Assembly (NCBI GenBank): GCA_035550515.1
Contig: DASZOZ010000055.1
Span: 1-64,000, forward strand
Direction of reading: 5' to 3'
DNA length: 64,000 bases
DNA from: DATARH01 sp035550515
GTDB lineage: Bacteria > Pseudomonadota > Alphaproteobacteria > ATCC43930 > CGMCC-115725
The notes under the pieces were generated by a model. That model saw only the letters and a program-made list of their open reading frames with translations, made no database searches and was not told the DNA's origin. The position numbers and the translations under genes are program-made. Of the stretch, positions 44,397-52,900 are shown one piece after another. Every line of letters starts with the position of its first letter. Positions within the stretch are counted from its first letter, which is position 1.

Positions 44397-47087
44397 CTAC
44401 GAGGTCGCGGGGCGGCCGGATGAGGCGGGTCTCGACTTCGCGGATTTCGCCGCCGGCTTTTTGCCGCCCGGTTTTTTGCGGGCCGTTTTCCGGGCCGGCT
44501 TTGCCGCGGCGCGGCGTGGCGTGCCGTTGGTTGCGGCGCGGGCCGGCTTTGCCGCGGCGCGCGGCTTGCGGGCGGTCTTGCCTTTGGCCTTCTGCGCGGC
44601 GAGCAGCGGCAGCGCCTCGGCGAGGGTGATCCGGTCCGGGTCGGCGCCCTTCGGCACCGAGGCGATCAGCCCGTCATGGCTGACGTAAGGCCCATACCGG
44701 CCGCGATAAAGCCCGACCGACCCGCCGTCCGGATGCTCGCCCAGCTCGCGCAGCAATTGCGGGCCGCGGCGGCCGCCGGTCTTCGCCTCGGCCAGCACGG
44801 TGACCGCGCGGTTGAGGCCGATATTGAGCACGTCGTCATCCGCGCCGAGCGAAACAAAGGTGGTGCCGCGCTTGATATAGGGACCGAAGCGGCCGATCCC
44901 GGCGACGATGGTCTCCCCGCTGTCGGGGTCGCGGCCGATCTCGCGGGGCAAGGCCAGCAGCTTGATAGCGATATCGAGGCTGAGGCTGCCGGGTTCCGTG
45001 CCGCGCGGCAGCGCGACGCGCTTCGGCTTGTCGCCGTTCTCCCCGGCGCCGAGCTGGATGTAATGCCCGTACGGCCCCTTCCTGACCGTGACGGGCTGGC
45101 CGCTGGCGGGATCGATGCCGAGTTCCGTGTCCGGCATCGCCGGCGCCTTGCCGTCACCCTCGGCTTCCACGCCGAGCGCGCGGGTGTAGCGGCAATTGGG
45201 GTAGTTCGAGCAGCCGATAAAAGCGCCGAAGCGGCCGAGCTTCAGCGACAGTTTTCCGGCCTGGCAGACCGGGCAGAGGCGCGGGTCGCGCCCGCCGCCG
45301 CCCTCGTCCGGGAAGAAATGGCGGCCGAGTTCTTCGTCGAGCGTCTTGATGACGTCGCCGATCTTGAGGTCCTTGGTGCCGTTGACCGAGTGGGAAAAAT
45401 CGCGCCAGAAATTGCGCAGGACTTCCTTCCAGTCGATCCGCCCGCCGGAAATGTCGTCGAGCTGGTTTTCCAGGTCGGCGGTGAAATTGTATTCGACATA
45501 GCGCTCGAAAAACGCGGTGAGGAACGCCGTCACCAGCCGCCCGCGGTCCTCCGGCACAAACCGCCGCTTGTCGAGCCGGACATATTCCCGATCCTGCAGC
45601 ACTTGAAGAATCGAGGCGTAAGTCGATGGTCTGCCGATACCCAGCTCTTCGAGCTTCTTGACCAGGCTCGCCTCGCTGTAGCGCGGCGGGGGCTGGGTGA
45701 AGTGCTGGCTCGGCGTCACCGCGCCGCGCGCCATCCGCTCGTTCTCGCGCATGGAAGGCAGGCGGCGGTTCTCCTCGTCCTCCGCCGCATCGTCGCGGTC
45801 CTCCTGGTAGAGCTTCAGGAAGCCGTCAAAGGCGATCGTCGTGCCGGTCGCATGCAGCCCGAGCCGCCCGCTCGGGTCGGCGATGTCGACCGCGACCTGG
45901 TCGAGCACGGCGGATTCCATCTGGCTGGCGACCGTGCGCTTCCAGATCAGCTCGTAGAGCCGGCGGTGGTCGCTGTCGAGATGGCGCGCCACGTCGCCCG
46001 GCTTGCGGGAGAGGTCGGTGGGGCGGATCGCCTCGTGCGCTTCCTGCGCGTTCTTCGCCGGGCTGCGGTAGACGCGCGGCGATTTCGGCAGATAGCGCTC
46101 GCCGAACTCGCCGGCGATCAGGCTGCGCGCGGCGGCGATCGCCTCGCCGGCGATCGCGACCCCGTCGGTGCGCATGTAGGTGATGAGGCCGACGGTCTCG
46201 CCGCCGAGATCGACGCCCTCGTAGAGCTGCTGGGCCAACCGCATCGTGCGGCTCGCGCCGAAGCCGAGCTTGCGCGAGGCCTCTTGCTGCAACGTGGAGG
46301 TGGTGAAGGGCGGGAACGGGTTGCGCCGCGTCTGCCGCCGCTCGATCGAGGTGACCGTGAAGCCCGGCGCAGCGAGGATCGCATCGGCCGCGGCGCGCGC
46401 CTTGGCTTCGCTGTCGAGGTCGTAGCGGTCGAGCTTTTTCCCCTCCAGCCGGGTCAGCCGCGCGGTGAACTTCTCGCCGGCCTCGGTGGTGAATTCGACC
46501 TCGACGGTCCAGTATTCGCGGGGCTTGAAGGCCTCGATCTCGGCTTCGCGCTCGCAGATCAGGCGCAGCGCCACCGACTGCACGCGCCCCGCCGAGCGGC
46601 TGCCGGGCAGTTTGCGCCACAACACCGGCGACAGCGTAAAGCCCACCAGGTAATCGAGCGCACGCCGTGCCAGATAGGCATCGACCAGCTCGATATCGAT
46701 ATCCCGAGGCTTGGTGAACGCGTCGAGCACCGCGTTGCGGGTCACTTCATTGAAGACGACGCGCTTGACGTCGACGCCCTTCAGCGCGCGCCGGCTCTTC
46801 AGCACTTCGTTGACGTGCCAGGAGATCGCCTCGCCTTCGCGGTCGGGGTCGGTCGCCAGGTACAGCCGGTCGGCGCCGCGCACCGCCTCGGCCATCGCCC
46901 GCACGTGCTTCTCGGATTTGCCGTCGACCTCCCACGACATGGCGAAATCGGCATCCGGCAGCACCGACCCGTCCTTTGCCGGCAGGTCGCGGACATGGCC
47001 GTAGCTCGCCACGACCTTGTAGTCGCGCCCGAGATATTTGTTGATGGTCTTCGCCTTGGCGGGCGATTCGACGATGACGACGTTCAT
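44397..47087 (-). CDS. topA: DNA topoisomerase I
   Basis: 896-residue type IA topoisomerase. TOPRIM domain (VVIVESPAKAKTINKYLG; LATDPDREGEAISWH), catalytic Tyr in GLITYMRTDGVAI, and one C4 zinc finger (CPVCQAGK...CSNYPNC) before repeated basic domains. The ATG at 47087 replaces a longer open frame. The Lys/Ala/Pro-rich tail holds a repeated RAAAKPAR; its last ~16 residues (KSAKSRPASSGRPATS) are an out-of-frame reading of rnr sequence, so the natural end appears lost (see findings). Relaxes negative supercoils; essential. Gene order dprA-topA-rnr is normal. Confidence 0.95.
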   Translation of the reverse strand: MNVVIVESPAKAKTINKYLGRDYKVVASYGHVRDLPAKDGSVLPDADFAMSWEVDGKSEKHVRAMAEAVRGADRLYLATDPDREGEAISWHVNEVLKSRRALKGVDVKRVVFNEVTRNAVLDAFTKPRDIDIELVDAYLARRALDYLVGFTLSPVLWRKLPGSRSAGRVQSVALRLICEREAEIEAFKPREYWTVEVEFTTEAGEKFTARLTRLEGKKLDRYDLDSEAKARAAADAILAAPGFTVTSIERRQTRRNPFPPFTTSTLQQEASRKLGFGASRTMRLAQQLYEGVDLGGETVGLITYMRTDGVAIAGEAIAAARSLIAGEFGERYLPKSPRVYRSPAKNAQEAHEAIRPTDLSRKPGDVARHLDSDHRRLYELIWKRTVASQMESAVLDQVAVDIADPSGRLGLHATGTTIAFDGFLKLYQEDRDDAAEDEENRRLPSMRENERMARGAVTPSQHFTQPPPRYSEASLVKKLEELGIGRPSTYASILQVLQDREYVRLDKRRFVPEDRGRLVTAFLTAFFERYVEYNFTADLENQLDDISGGRIDWKEVLRNFWRDFSHSVNGTKDLKIGDVIKTLDEELGRHFFPDEGGGGRDPRLCPVCQAGKLSLKLGRFGAFIGCSNYPNCRYTRALGVEAEGDGKAPAMPDTELGIDPASGQPVTVRKGPYGHYIQLGAGENGDKPKRVALPRGTEPGSLSLDIAIKLLALPREIGRDPDSGETIVAGIGRFGPYIKRGTTFVSLGADDDVLNIGLNRAVTVLAEAKTGGRRGPQLLRELGEHPDGGSVGLYRGRYGPYVSHDGLIASVPKGADPDRITLAEALPLLAAQKAKGKTARKPRAAAKPARAATNGTPRRAAAKPARKTARKKPGGKKPAAKSAKSRPASSGRPATS

Positions 47088-47122
47088 GGACCCGATCGAA
47101 CAAGGGGCTCCGCGCCGCCCGG

Positions 47123-48244
47123 TCAGCGGCGCGACACGAGGTTGCCGGGATGACGCTCGATGCGCCCGGCAAGTTCCAATTCGAGCAACAAGGTAGCGAC
47201 GGCGGCGGCTGACAATTGGCATTGCCGCACCAGTTCGTCAACCGCGACCGGCGTCGGGCTGAGCTTTTCCAGGATCAGGCCGAGGCCGGCATCGTCGGCG
47301 ATCGCCGGCGGCACCGGCGCCGCTGCGCCGGGCATGAGCGGCAGTTCGCGCTGCCGTCGCGGGGCAGGCGGCGGCGGCGCGCCATGCAGCAAGGGGCCGA
47401 GCTGCGTGACGATATCGGCCGCCGTCTCGGTCAGCGTCGCACCGTTGCGCAGCAAGTCGTTGGCGCCGCGGCTGCGCGGGTCGAGCGGCGAACCGGGCAC
47501 GGCGAAGACCTCGCGGCCTTGCTCCAGCGCGAAACGCGCGGTGATCAGCGAGCCCGATTTGGCCGCCGCTTCGACCACGACGACGCCGAGCGCCATGCCC
47601 GAGATGATGCGGTTGCGGCGCGGGAAGTGCCGCGCCTGCGGCTCGGTGCCGAGCGGTAGCTCGGCGACCACCGCGCCGCAACTCGCCAGCGCCTGGTGGA
47701 GCCCGCGGTTCTCTTCGGGGTAGACGACATCGACGCCGCCGGCGACGACGGCGATCGAGCCGCTCGCCAGCGCGCCGCCATGCGCGGCGGCGTCGATCCC
47801 GCGGGCCATGCCCGACGCCACCACGATGCCCGCCTCGCCGAGCCCGGCGGCCAGTTCCTGGGCCAGCCGGCGGCCGTTGGCGGACGCGTTGCGCGCGCCG
47901 ACGATGGCGACGATCGGCGCGGTAAGCCATTCGCCGCGGCCGAGCAGGGTCAGCACCGGCGGCGCATCGTCAACCGCCGTCAATCGCGGCGGGTAGTCCG
48001 GTTCGCCCCAGCAGACGAGCCGGCCGCCAAGCCTCTCGATCGCGCCGAGCTCGCGGGCGGCGGCGACGCGGCCGGGCACGGTGATGCCGAGCCGGCCGAG
48101 CCGCGGCACCGCCTCGATCGCCGCGCGCGCCGAGCCGAACCGGCGCAGCAAGGCGTAGAAGCTGACCGGGCCGATCGTCTCGGTGCGGCTGAGGCGCAGC
48201 CAGTCGAGCCGTTCGTCGGGGTCGAGGGCGCGGGCGGCCGGCAC
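47123..48244 (-). CDS. dprA: DNA-processing protein DprA
   Basis: 373 residues from a GTG that abuts the plsY stop. The Rossmann-like DprA/Smf core is present (IVGARNASANGRRLAQELA; SGMARGIDAAAHGGAL; FPRRNRIISGMALGVVVVEA), as are the N-terminal SAM-like and C-terminal winged-helix (LSPTPVAVDELVRQCQLSAA) domains. Loads RecA on incoming ssDNA in transformation. No comEA/comEC partners lie nearby, so natural competence cannot be concluded. Confidence 0.95.
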   Translation of the reverse strand: MPAARALDPDERLDWLRLSRTETIGPVSFYALLRRFGSARAAIEAVPRLGRLGITVPGRVAAARELGAIERLGGRLVCWGEPDYPPRLTAVDDAPPVLTLLGRGEWLTAPIVAIVGARNASANGRRLAQELAAGLGEAGIVVASGMARGIDAAAHGGALASGSIAVVAGGVDVVYPEENRGLHQALASCGAVVAELPLGTEPQARHFPRRNRIISGMALGVVVVEAAAKSGSLITARFALEQGREVFAVPGSPLDPRSRGANDLLRNGATLTETAADIVTQLGPLLHGAPPPPAPRRQRELPLMPGAAAPVPPAIADDAGLGLILEKLSPTPVAVDELVRQCQLSAAAVATLLLELELAGRIERHPGNLVSRR

Positions 48245-48829
48245 TCAGCCTTTGCTCAGCGAGATGCGGCTCTCCGTCCCGACCAGCAGGCGGTGAATGT
48301 TTTCATGGTGCTTGGCAATCACCAGGATGGCGATCCCGGCGATCAGCAGCTCGTGCTCGCCGTCGACGATGAACGCGGCATAGGCGGCGGCGACGGCGGT
48401 GGCGACCAGCGCGGCCAGCGACGAGTAGCGAAAAATGACGGCCGTCGCGAGCCAGACCAGGCCGCCGACCAGCGCGACCGGCCAGACGACGGCCGCGACG
48501 ACGCCGAGCGAGGTGGCGACTCCCTTGCCGCCGCGAAACCCGAGCCAGACCGGGAAGACATGGCCGACGACCACCGCGGCGCCCGCCGCCAGTTCGGCGT
48601 GCACGCCCCAGCTTGCGCCGATCAGGACGGCGGCGACGCCCTTGCCGACGTCACAGACGAGCGTCAGCGCCGCCACCGCTTTGTTGCCGGTGCGCAGCAC
48701 ATTGGTCGCGCCGATGCTGCCGGAGCCGATCTTGCGCACGTCACCGAGCCCGGCGAGCCGCGTCAGCAGCAGCCCGAACGGGATCGAGCCGAGCAGATAG
48801 CCGATGGCGATGGCGGCGAGGAGGTTCAT
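48245..48829 (-). CDS. plsY: Glycerol-3-phosphate acyltransferase PlsY
   Basis: 194-residue membrane enzyme that acylates glycerol-3-phosphate from acyl-phosphate in phospholipid synthesis. Catalytic-loop motifs GSGSIGATNVLRT, LGFRGGKGVATSLG and the HHENIHRLL region, with five transmembrane segments, are present. Between dihydroorotase-like gene (5' side) and dprA. Confidence 0.96.
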   Translation of the reverse strand: MNLLAAIAIGYLLGSIPFGLLLTRLAGLGDVRKIGSGSIGATNVLRTGNKAVAALTLVCDVGKGVAAVLIGASWGVHAELAAGAAVVVGHVFPVWLGFRGGKGVATSLGVVAAVVWPVALVGGLVWLATAVIFRYSSLAALVATAVAAAYAAFIVDGEHELLIAGIAILVIAKHHENIHRLLVGTESRISLSKG

Positions 48830-48833
48830 GTCG

Positions 48834-50147
48834 TCAATCCTGCGGCGTCATGGCTGCGGCTCTTTCGAAGATGGTGCGGCCGTCGACCACGGTCAGCTCG
48901 ACGCGGCCCTGCACCGGCCGGCCGTCGAACGGGGCGTTTTTCGACTTCGAGCGGAACCGCTCGGTCTCGACGCGGCAGCGGGCGTCGGGGTCGAACACCA
49001 CGAAATCGGCCGGCGCGCCCGCCGAGAGCCTGCCGACACCGAGCCCGAGGATGCGCGCCGGCGCGATCGTCAGCCGGCGCAGCACGTCGAGCAGGCTCAT
49101 ATGCCGGTTGTGGTACAGCTCCAGCGACAGCGGCAGCAGCGTTTCCAGCCCGACGATGCCGTAGCTGGCGGACGAGAACGGCAGCCGCTTCGAATCCTGG
49201 TCCCACGGCGCGTGGTCGCTGGCGATCGCGTCGATCGTGCCGTCGGCAAGCCCGGCGACGACGGCCTGGCGGTCGCGCTCGCTGCGCAGCGGCGGCGACA
49301 GCTTGGCGAAGGTGCGGTAGTCGCCGATCGCAGTCTCGTTGAGCGCGAAATAGGGCGGGGCGGTGTCGCAGGTCACCGGCAGCCCGTCGGCCTTGGCCTG
49401 GCGGATCGCCTCGATCGCCGCCGCGGTCGAGACATGGGCGGCGTGGTAGCGCGCGCCGGTCAGCGCGACGAGCCGCAGGTCGCGCTCGACCATGATCACT
49501 TCGGCGGCGGGGGTGATTCCGGCCAGGCCGAGCCGGGTCGCGACCTCGCCCTCGGTGACCTCGCCGGCGCCGCCGAGGCTCGGCTCCTCGGGATGCTGCA
49601 CGATGAGCTGGTCGAAGGTCCGCGCATAGGACAGCACGCGCCGCATCACCAGCGCATTGGCGATCGCCTTGACCCCGTCGGTAAACCCGACCGCGCCGTT
49701 GGCGGCAAGCAGGCCGATCTCGGTCAGCTCCTTGCCCTTGAGCCCCTTGGTCGCGGCGGCGTAGGTATGGATCTTGGCGAGCCGCACCTCGCGCGCCCGG
49801 CGCGCGAGAAACTCGACCACCGAGACGTCGTCGACCGGCGGATCGGTGTTGGGCAGCGCGACCATCGTCGTGACGCCGCCGGCGGCGGCCGCCTGGCTGC
49901 CGCTTTCGATCGATTCGATGTGCTCGGCGCCCGGTTCGCGCAGCTGCACGCGCATGTCGACAAGGCCTGGCGCCAGGCACAGCCCGGTGCAGTCGACCAC
50001 CTCGACATCCGGCCCGAGCTCGGCGCCGCTGATCTTCGCCCCGATCGCGGCGATCCGGTCGTCGACGACGATCACGTCGCCGATCGTGTCGCGCCCGCTG
50101 TCGGGGTCGATCAGCCGGCCGCCGCGGAACAGCCGCCGCAGGCTCAT
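48834..50147 (-). CDS. Dihydroorotase-like protein, probably non-catalytic (PyrX type)
   Basis: 437-residue amidohydrolase of the dihydroorotase family with the DAIASDHAPWDQDSK segment (catalytic Asp retained) and VHIPE-like core replaced by related sequence. The N-terminal metal-binding HxH of active enzymes is changed to MRVQLREPG (residues 65-73; H to R and H to Q). This is the sequence pattern of the partner subunit found beside pyrB in Pseudomonas and many alphaproteobacteria, which stabilises aspartate transcarbamoylase rather than hydrolysing dihydroorotate. It follows pyrB after a 200-base gap with a large hairpin. An active pyrC would be elsewhere. Whether this copy is inactive is inferred. 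Confidence 0.85.
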   Translation of the reverse strand: MSLRRLFRGGRLIDPDSGRDTIGDVIVVDDRIAAIGAKISGAELGPDVEVVDCTGLCLAPGLVDMRVQLREPGAEHIESIESGSQAAAAGGVTTMVALPNTDPPVDDVSVVEFLARRAREVRLAKIHTYAAATKGLKGKELTEIGLLAANGAVGFTDGVKAIANALVMRRVLSYARTFDQLIVQHPEEPSLGGAGEVTEGEVATRLGLAGITPAAEVIMVERDLRLVALTGARYHAAHVSTAAAIEAIRQAKADGLPVTCDTAPPYFALNETAIGDYRTFAKLSPPLRSERDRQAVVAGLADGTIDAIASDHAPWDQDSKRLPFSSASYGIVGLETLLPLSLELYHNRHMSLLDVLRRLTIAPARILGLGVGRLSAGAPADFVVFDPDARCRVETERFRSKSKNAPFDGRPVQGRVELTVVDGRTIFERAAAMTPQD

Positions 50148-50203
50148 CCGGGTTTTCCTAGCGCGGTTGCCGCGCGCCGATGCGGCGATGATCTATCGGG
50201 CAG

Positions 50204-50290
50204 CCTTCCCCCATCGAGGGGGAGGGCCTGAGAGGCGAACTCGGGGCGTCCCCCTCCCCCTCGATGGGGGAGGGTTGGGGTGGGGGTGCG
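50204..50290. repeat. Large inverted repeat between pyrB and pyrC-like (23-bp stem)
   Basis: Positions 50204-50226 and 50252-50274 are inverted copies with one mismatch, around a 25-base loop. The right arm continues with TTGGGGTGGGGGTGCGGG, the same tail as the repeat at 31321-31359. In RNA it would form a very stable hairpin in the intercistronic part of the pyrB-pyrC-like message; attenuation or mRNA processing is possible, but the dispersed copies argue for a mobile-style intergenic repeat. Confidence 0.85.
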
Positions 50291-50346
50291 GGCGGCGCCG
50301 GCACCTTGCGGTACTCGGTCGCCGCGTGAGGAGGAGGAGAGACCGC

Positions 50347-51300
50347 TCATTTTACCGGCGGCCCGTTGCCGAGGTTGTCCGCGAGGATTTCGAGGCAGGC
50401 CATGCGCACCGCGACACCCATCTCGACCTGCTGGCGGATCAGGCTGCGGTCGATGTCGTCAGCGACGTCGCTGCCGATCTCGACGCCGCGGTTCATCGGC
50501 CCCGGATGCATGATCAGCGCGTCGGGCTTGGCCGCCTTCAGCTTGTCGTAGTCGAGACCGAAGAAATGGAAATACTCGCGCGTCGATGGCACGAACGAGC
50601 CGTGCATGCGCTCGTTCTGCAGCCGCAGCATCATCACGATGTCGACATCGGCGAGGCCTTCGGCCATGTCGTGGAACACCTCGACGCCGAGATGCTCGAC
50701 CGCCGCCGGCAGCAGCGTGCGCGGCGCGACGAGCCGTACCCGCGCGCCCATCGCGTTCAGCAGCCAGATGTTCGAGCGCGCCACCCGGCTGTGCAGCACG
50801 TCGCCGCAGATCGCCACGGTCAGCCCGCCAAGCCTGCCTTTGCGGCGGCGGATCGTCAGCGCATCGAGCAGCGCCTGGGTCGGATGCTCGTGGCTGCCGT
50901 CCCCGGCGTTGATGACCGCACAATCGACCTTCTCGGACAACAGCTGCACCGCACCCGATTCGGGATGGCGCACCACCAGCAGGTCGGGGTGCATGGCGTT
51001 GAGGGTCATCGCCGTGTCGATCAGCGTCTCGCCTTTCTGCATCGACGAGACCGCGACCGCCATGTTGATGACATCCGCCCCGAGCCGCTTGCCCGCCACC
51101 TCGAACGAGGTGCGGGTGCGCGTCGAATTCTCGAAAAAGCAGTTGATCAGCGTGCGGCCGCGCAGCAGCGACTTCTTCTTCTCGGCCTGCCGATTGATCT
51201 CGACATAGGTGTCGGCCAGGTCGAGGACATGGGTCACGTCCTCGGGCGTCAGACCTTCGATGCCCAGGAGATGGCGATGCCGATAGGCGTGAGGCTCCAT
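50347..51300 (-). CDS. pyrB: Aspartate carbamoyltransferase catalytic subunit
   Basis: 317 residues. Carbamoyl-phosphate site FFENSTRTRTSFEVAGKRLG, HPTQALLDAL, and the aspartate-binding region LRLQNERMHGSF are intact. Catalyses the committed step of pyrimidine synthesis. The ATG at 51300 gives normal length; the frame extends upstream without need. No pyrI regulatory subunit is near, in line with the dihydroorotase-like partner model. Confidence 0.96.
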   Translation of the reverse strand: MEPHAYRHRHLLGIEGLTPEDVTHVLDLADTYVEINRQAEKKKSLLRGRTLINCFFENSTRTRTSFEVAGKRLGADVINMAVAVSSMQKGETLIDTAMTLNAMHPDLLVVRHPESGAVQLLSEKVDCAVINAGDGSHEHPTQALLDALTIRRRKGRLGGLTVAICGDVLHSRVARSNIWLLNAMGARVRLVAPRTLLPAAVEHLGVEVFHDMAEGLADVDIVMMLRLQNERMHGSFVPSTREYFHFFGLDYDKLKAAKPDALIMHPGPMNRGVEIGSDVADDIDRSLIRQQVEMGVAVRMACLEILADNLGNGPPVK

Positions 51301-51457
51301 CAGCCGCGGACTATAGGAGCCGGGCCGGACGCCAGCAAGCCCGCGCGGCGTCCCCGTCACGTCCGCAGTCGCGCATTCGTTGCTTGGCCCGGGGCCGGCG
51401 CTTGACCGAAAGTAGCGCCGGTCGGAACGCCGCGCGCGATCGGCAGGAGGAAAGGAC

Positions 51458-51670
51458 ATGTCCTGCAGATGTTGGCTCGGGCCGGCGGCCGCGGCGGCGC
51501 TGCTGCCGGGAATGGCGGCACCGGCCGCGGCCGATACGCTCGACCGGAACCATGCCGAGAAGACGATCCGGATCGCCTATCGCGAAGATGCGGTGCCGTT
51601 CTCGTACGAGGACGCCGACACCGCCGAGCCGGCCGGCGACATCGTCGAGCTGTGCCGCGCCGCTCCTTGA
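51458..51670 (+). pseudogene. Truncated family-3 solute-binding protein (N-terminal stump)
   Basis: 70 residues with a perfect AGGAGGAAAG ribosome binding site and a signal peptide (residues 1-25, cut near AAADT). The mature start (DTLDRNHAEKTIRIAYREDA, then VPFSYEDADTAEPAGDIVEL) reads as the first strand and helix of an amino-acid ABC transporter solute-binding protein, but it stops after CRAAP where ~200 more residues are expected. The remainder is not in any frame downstream. Its stop codon overlaps the -35 of the degP-like promoter, so a deletion up to the promoter edge is likely. Confidence 0.65.
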
Positions 51671-51696
51671 ACCTTTCGCGCGGCGATTTACATAAT
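51667..51696 (+). promoter_or_regulatory. Probable promoter of the DegP-like protease operon
   Basis: -35 TTGAAC at 51667-51672, 18-base spacer, -10 CATAAT at 51691-51696. CTTGAAC fits a sigma32 (RpoH) -35 as well as a sigma70 one; the operon content (protease, DnaJ-type chaperone, CbpM) would suit heat-shock control. A perfect inverted repeat CGGGA-AATTA-TCCCG lies just downstream at about 51700-51714. Confidence 0.45.
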
Positions 51697-51763
51697 CCCG
51701 CGGGAAATTATCCCGGTGACGCGGCGTTTTCATGGCGTCGCGGTCGATCGACAGGACAACAGG

Positions 51764-52891
51764 ATGAAGCGGCTGATCTCGGCGCTGGTGCTGATCGGCG
51801 GTGTCGCCGGCGCGGTACCGCTTGCACCGAGCGGAACATTTGCGGCGGGGGCGATCCCGGAAGTCGGCGGCGTGGTGCCGAGCTTGGCGCCGATGCTGAA
51901 CGCGATCACCCCCGGCGTCGTCAACATCGCCGTCAAGGGGCGCACGCGCGAGCAGAACCCGCTGCTGCAGGACCCGTTTTTCCGCCGCTTTTTCAACATC
52001 CCGCAGGGCCAGGGCTATGTCGAGCGCGAGACCCAGGCGACCGGGTCGGGCGTCATCGTCGACGCGGCGCAGGGTTACGTGCTGACCAACGCGCATGTCG
52101 TCGAGCACGAGACCTCGATCACCGTCACCACCAAGGACAACCGCCGGCTGCCGGCAAAGCTGGTGGGGCGCGACGCAGAGACTGACGTCGCCGTGCTGAA
52201 GATCGAGCCCGGCAAGCTCACCGCCGTGCCGCTCGGCGATTCCGACAAGATCCAGGTGGGCGATTTCGTCGTCGCGATCGGCAACCCGTTCGGTCTCGGG
52301 CAGACGGTGACCTCGGGCATCATCAGCGCCCTCGGGCGCAGCGGGCTCGGCATCGAGGGCTACGAGGACTTCATCCAGACCGACGCGTCGATCAATCCCG
52401 GCAATTCCGGCGGCCCGCTGGTCGATCTGCGCGGCAACCTGATCGGCATCAACACCGCGATCCTGGCGCCGGGCGGCGGCAATATCGGCATCGGCTTCGC
52501 CGTGCCGATCAACATGGCGCGCCGCGTCATGGACCAGCTGATCCATTACGGCGAGGTGAAGCGCGGCCGGATTGGCGTCGCGTTCCAGGACCTGACCCCC
52601 GATCTCGCGCAGGCGATGAACACGCCGCGCACCACCGGCGCGGTCATCGCCAAGGTCGAGCCGGGCTCGCCGGCCGACCGGGCCGGGATCAAGACCGGCG
52701 ACCTGATCGTTGCCGCCAACGGCGTGCCGATGCGCAGCGCGACGCAGCTGCGCAACGCGATCGGCCTGACGCGGATCGGCGACGAGGTGAGCCTGACCGT
52801 CGATCGCGGCGGCCGGGAGCATTCGGTCGGGGTGAAGGTCGAGCTGGCCCAGCAGGCGGCGAACAGCCGGCTTCGCTCGCGGCAGCAGTAG
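51764..52891 (+). CDS. DegP/DegS-type periplasmic serine protease
   Basis: 375 residues with an N-terminal signal/anchor (MKRLISALVLIGGVAGAVPL). Chymotrypsin-like triad: His in VLTNAHVV, Asp in AETDVAVLKI and Ser in NPGNSGGPLVD. One PDZ domain follows (GSPADRAGIKTGDLIVAANG), so the architecture is DegS/DegQ-like with a single PDZ rather than two. It degrades or senses misfolded envelope proteins. First gene of the likely operon with cbpA and cbpM; 9 bases to the next start. Confidence 0.92.
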   Translation: MKRLISALVLIGGVAGAVPLAPSGTFAAGAIPEVGGVVPSLAPMLNAITPGVVNIAVKGRTREQNPLLQDPFFRRFFNIPQGQGYVERETQATGSGVIVDAAQGYVLTNAHVVEHETSITVTTKDNRRLPAKLVGRDAETDVAVLKIEPGKLTAVPLGDSDKIQVGDFVVAIGNPFGLGQTVTSGIISALGRSGLGIEGYEDFIQTDASINPGNSGGPLVDLRGNLIGINTAILAPGGGNIGIGFAVPINMARRVMDQLIHYGEVKRGRIGVAFQDLTPDLAQAMNTPRTTGAVIAKVEPGSPADRAGIKTGDLIVAANGVPMRSATQLRNAIGLTRIGDEVSLTVDRGGREHSVGVKVELAQQAANSRLRSRQQ

Positions 52892-52900
52892 GGTCGCGGC

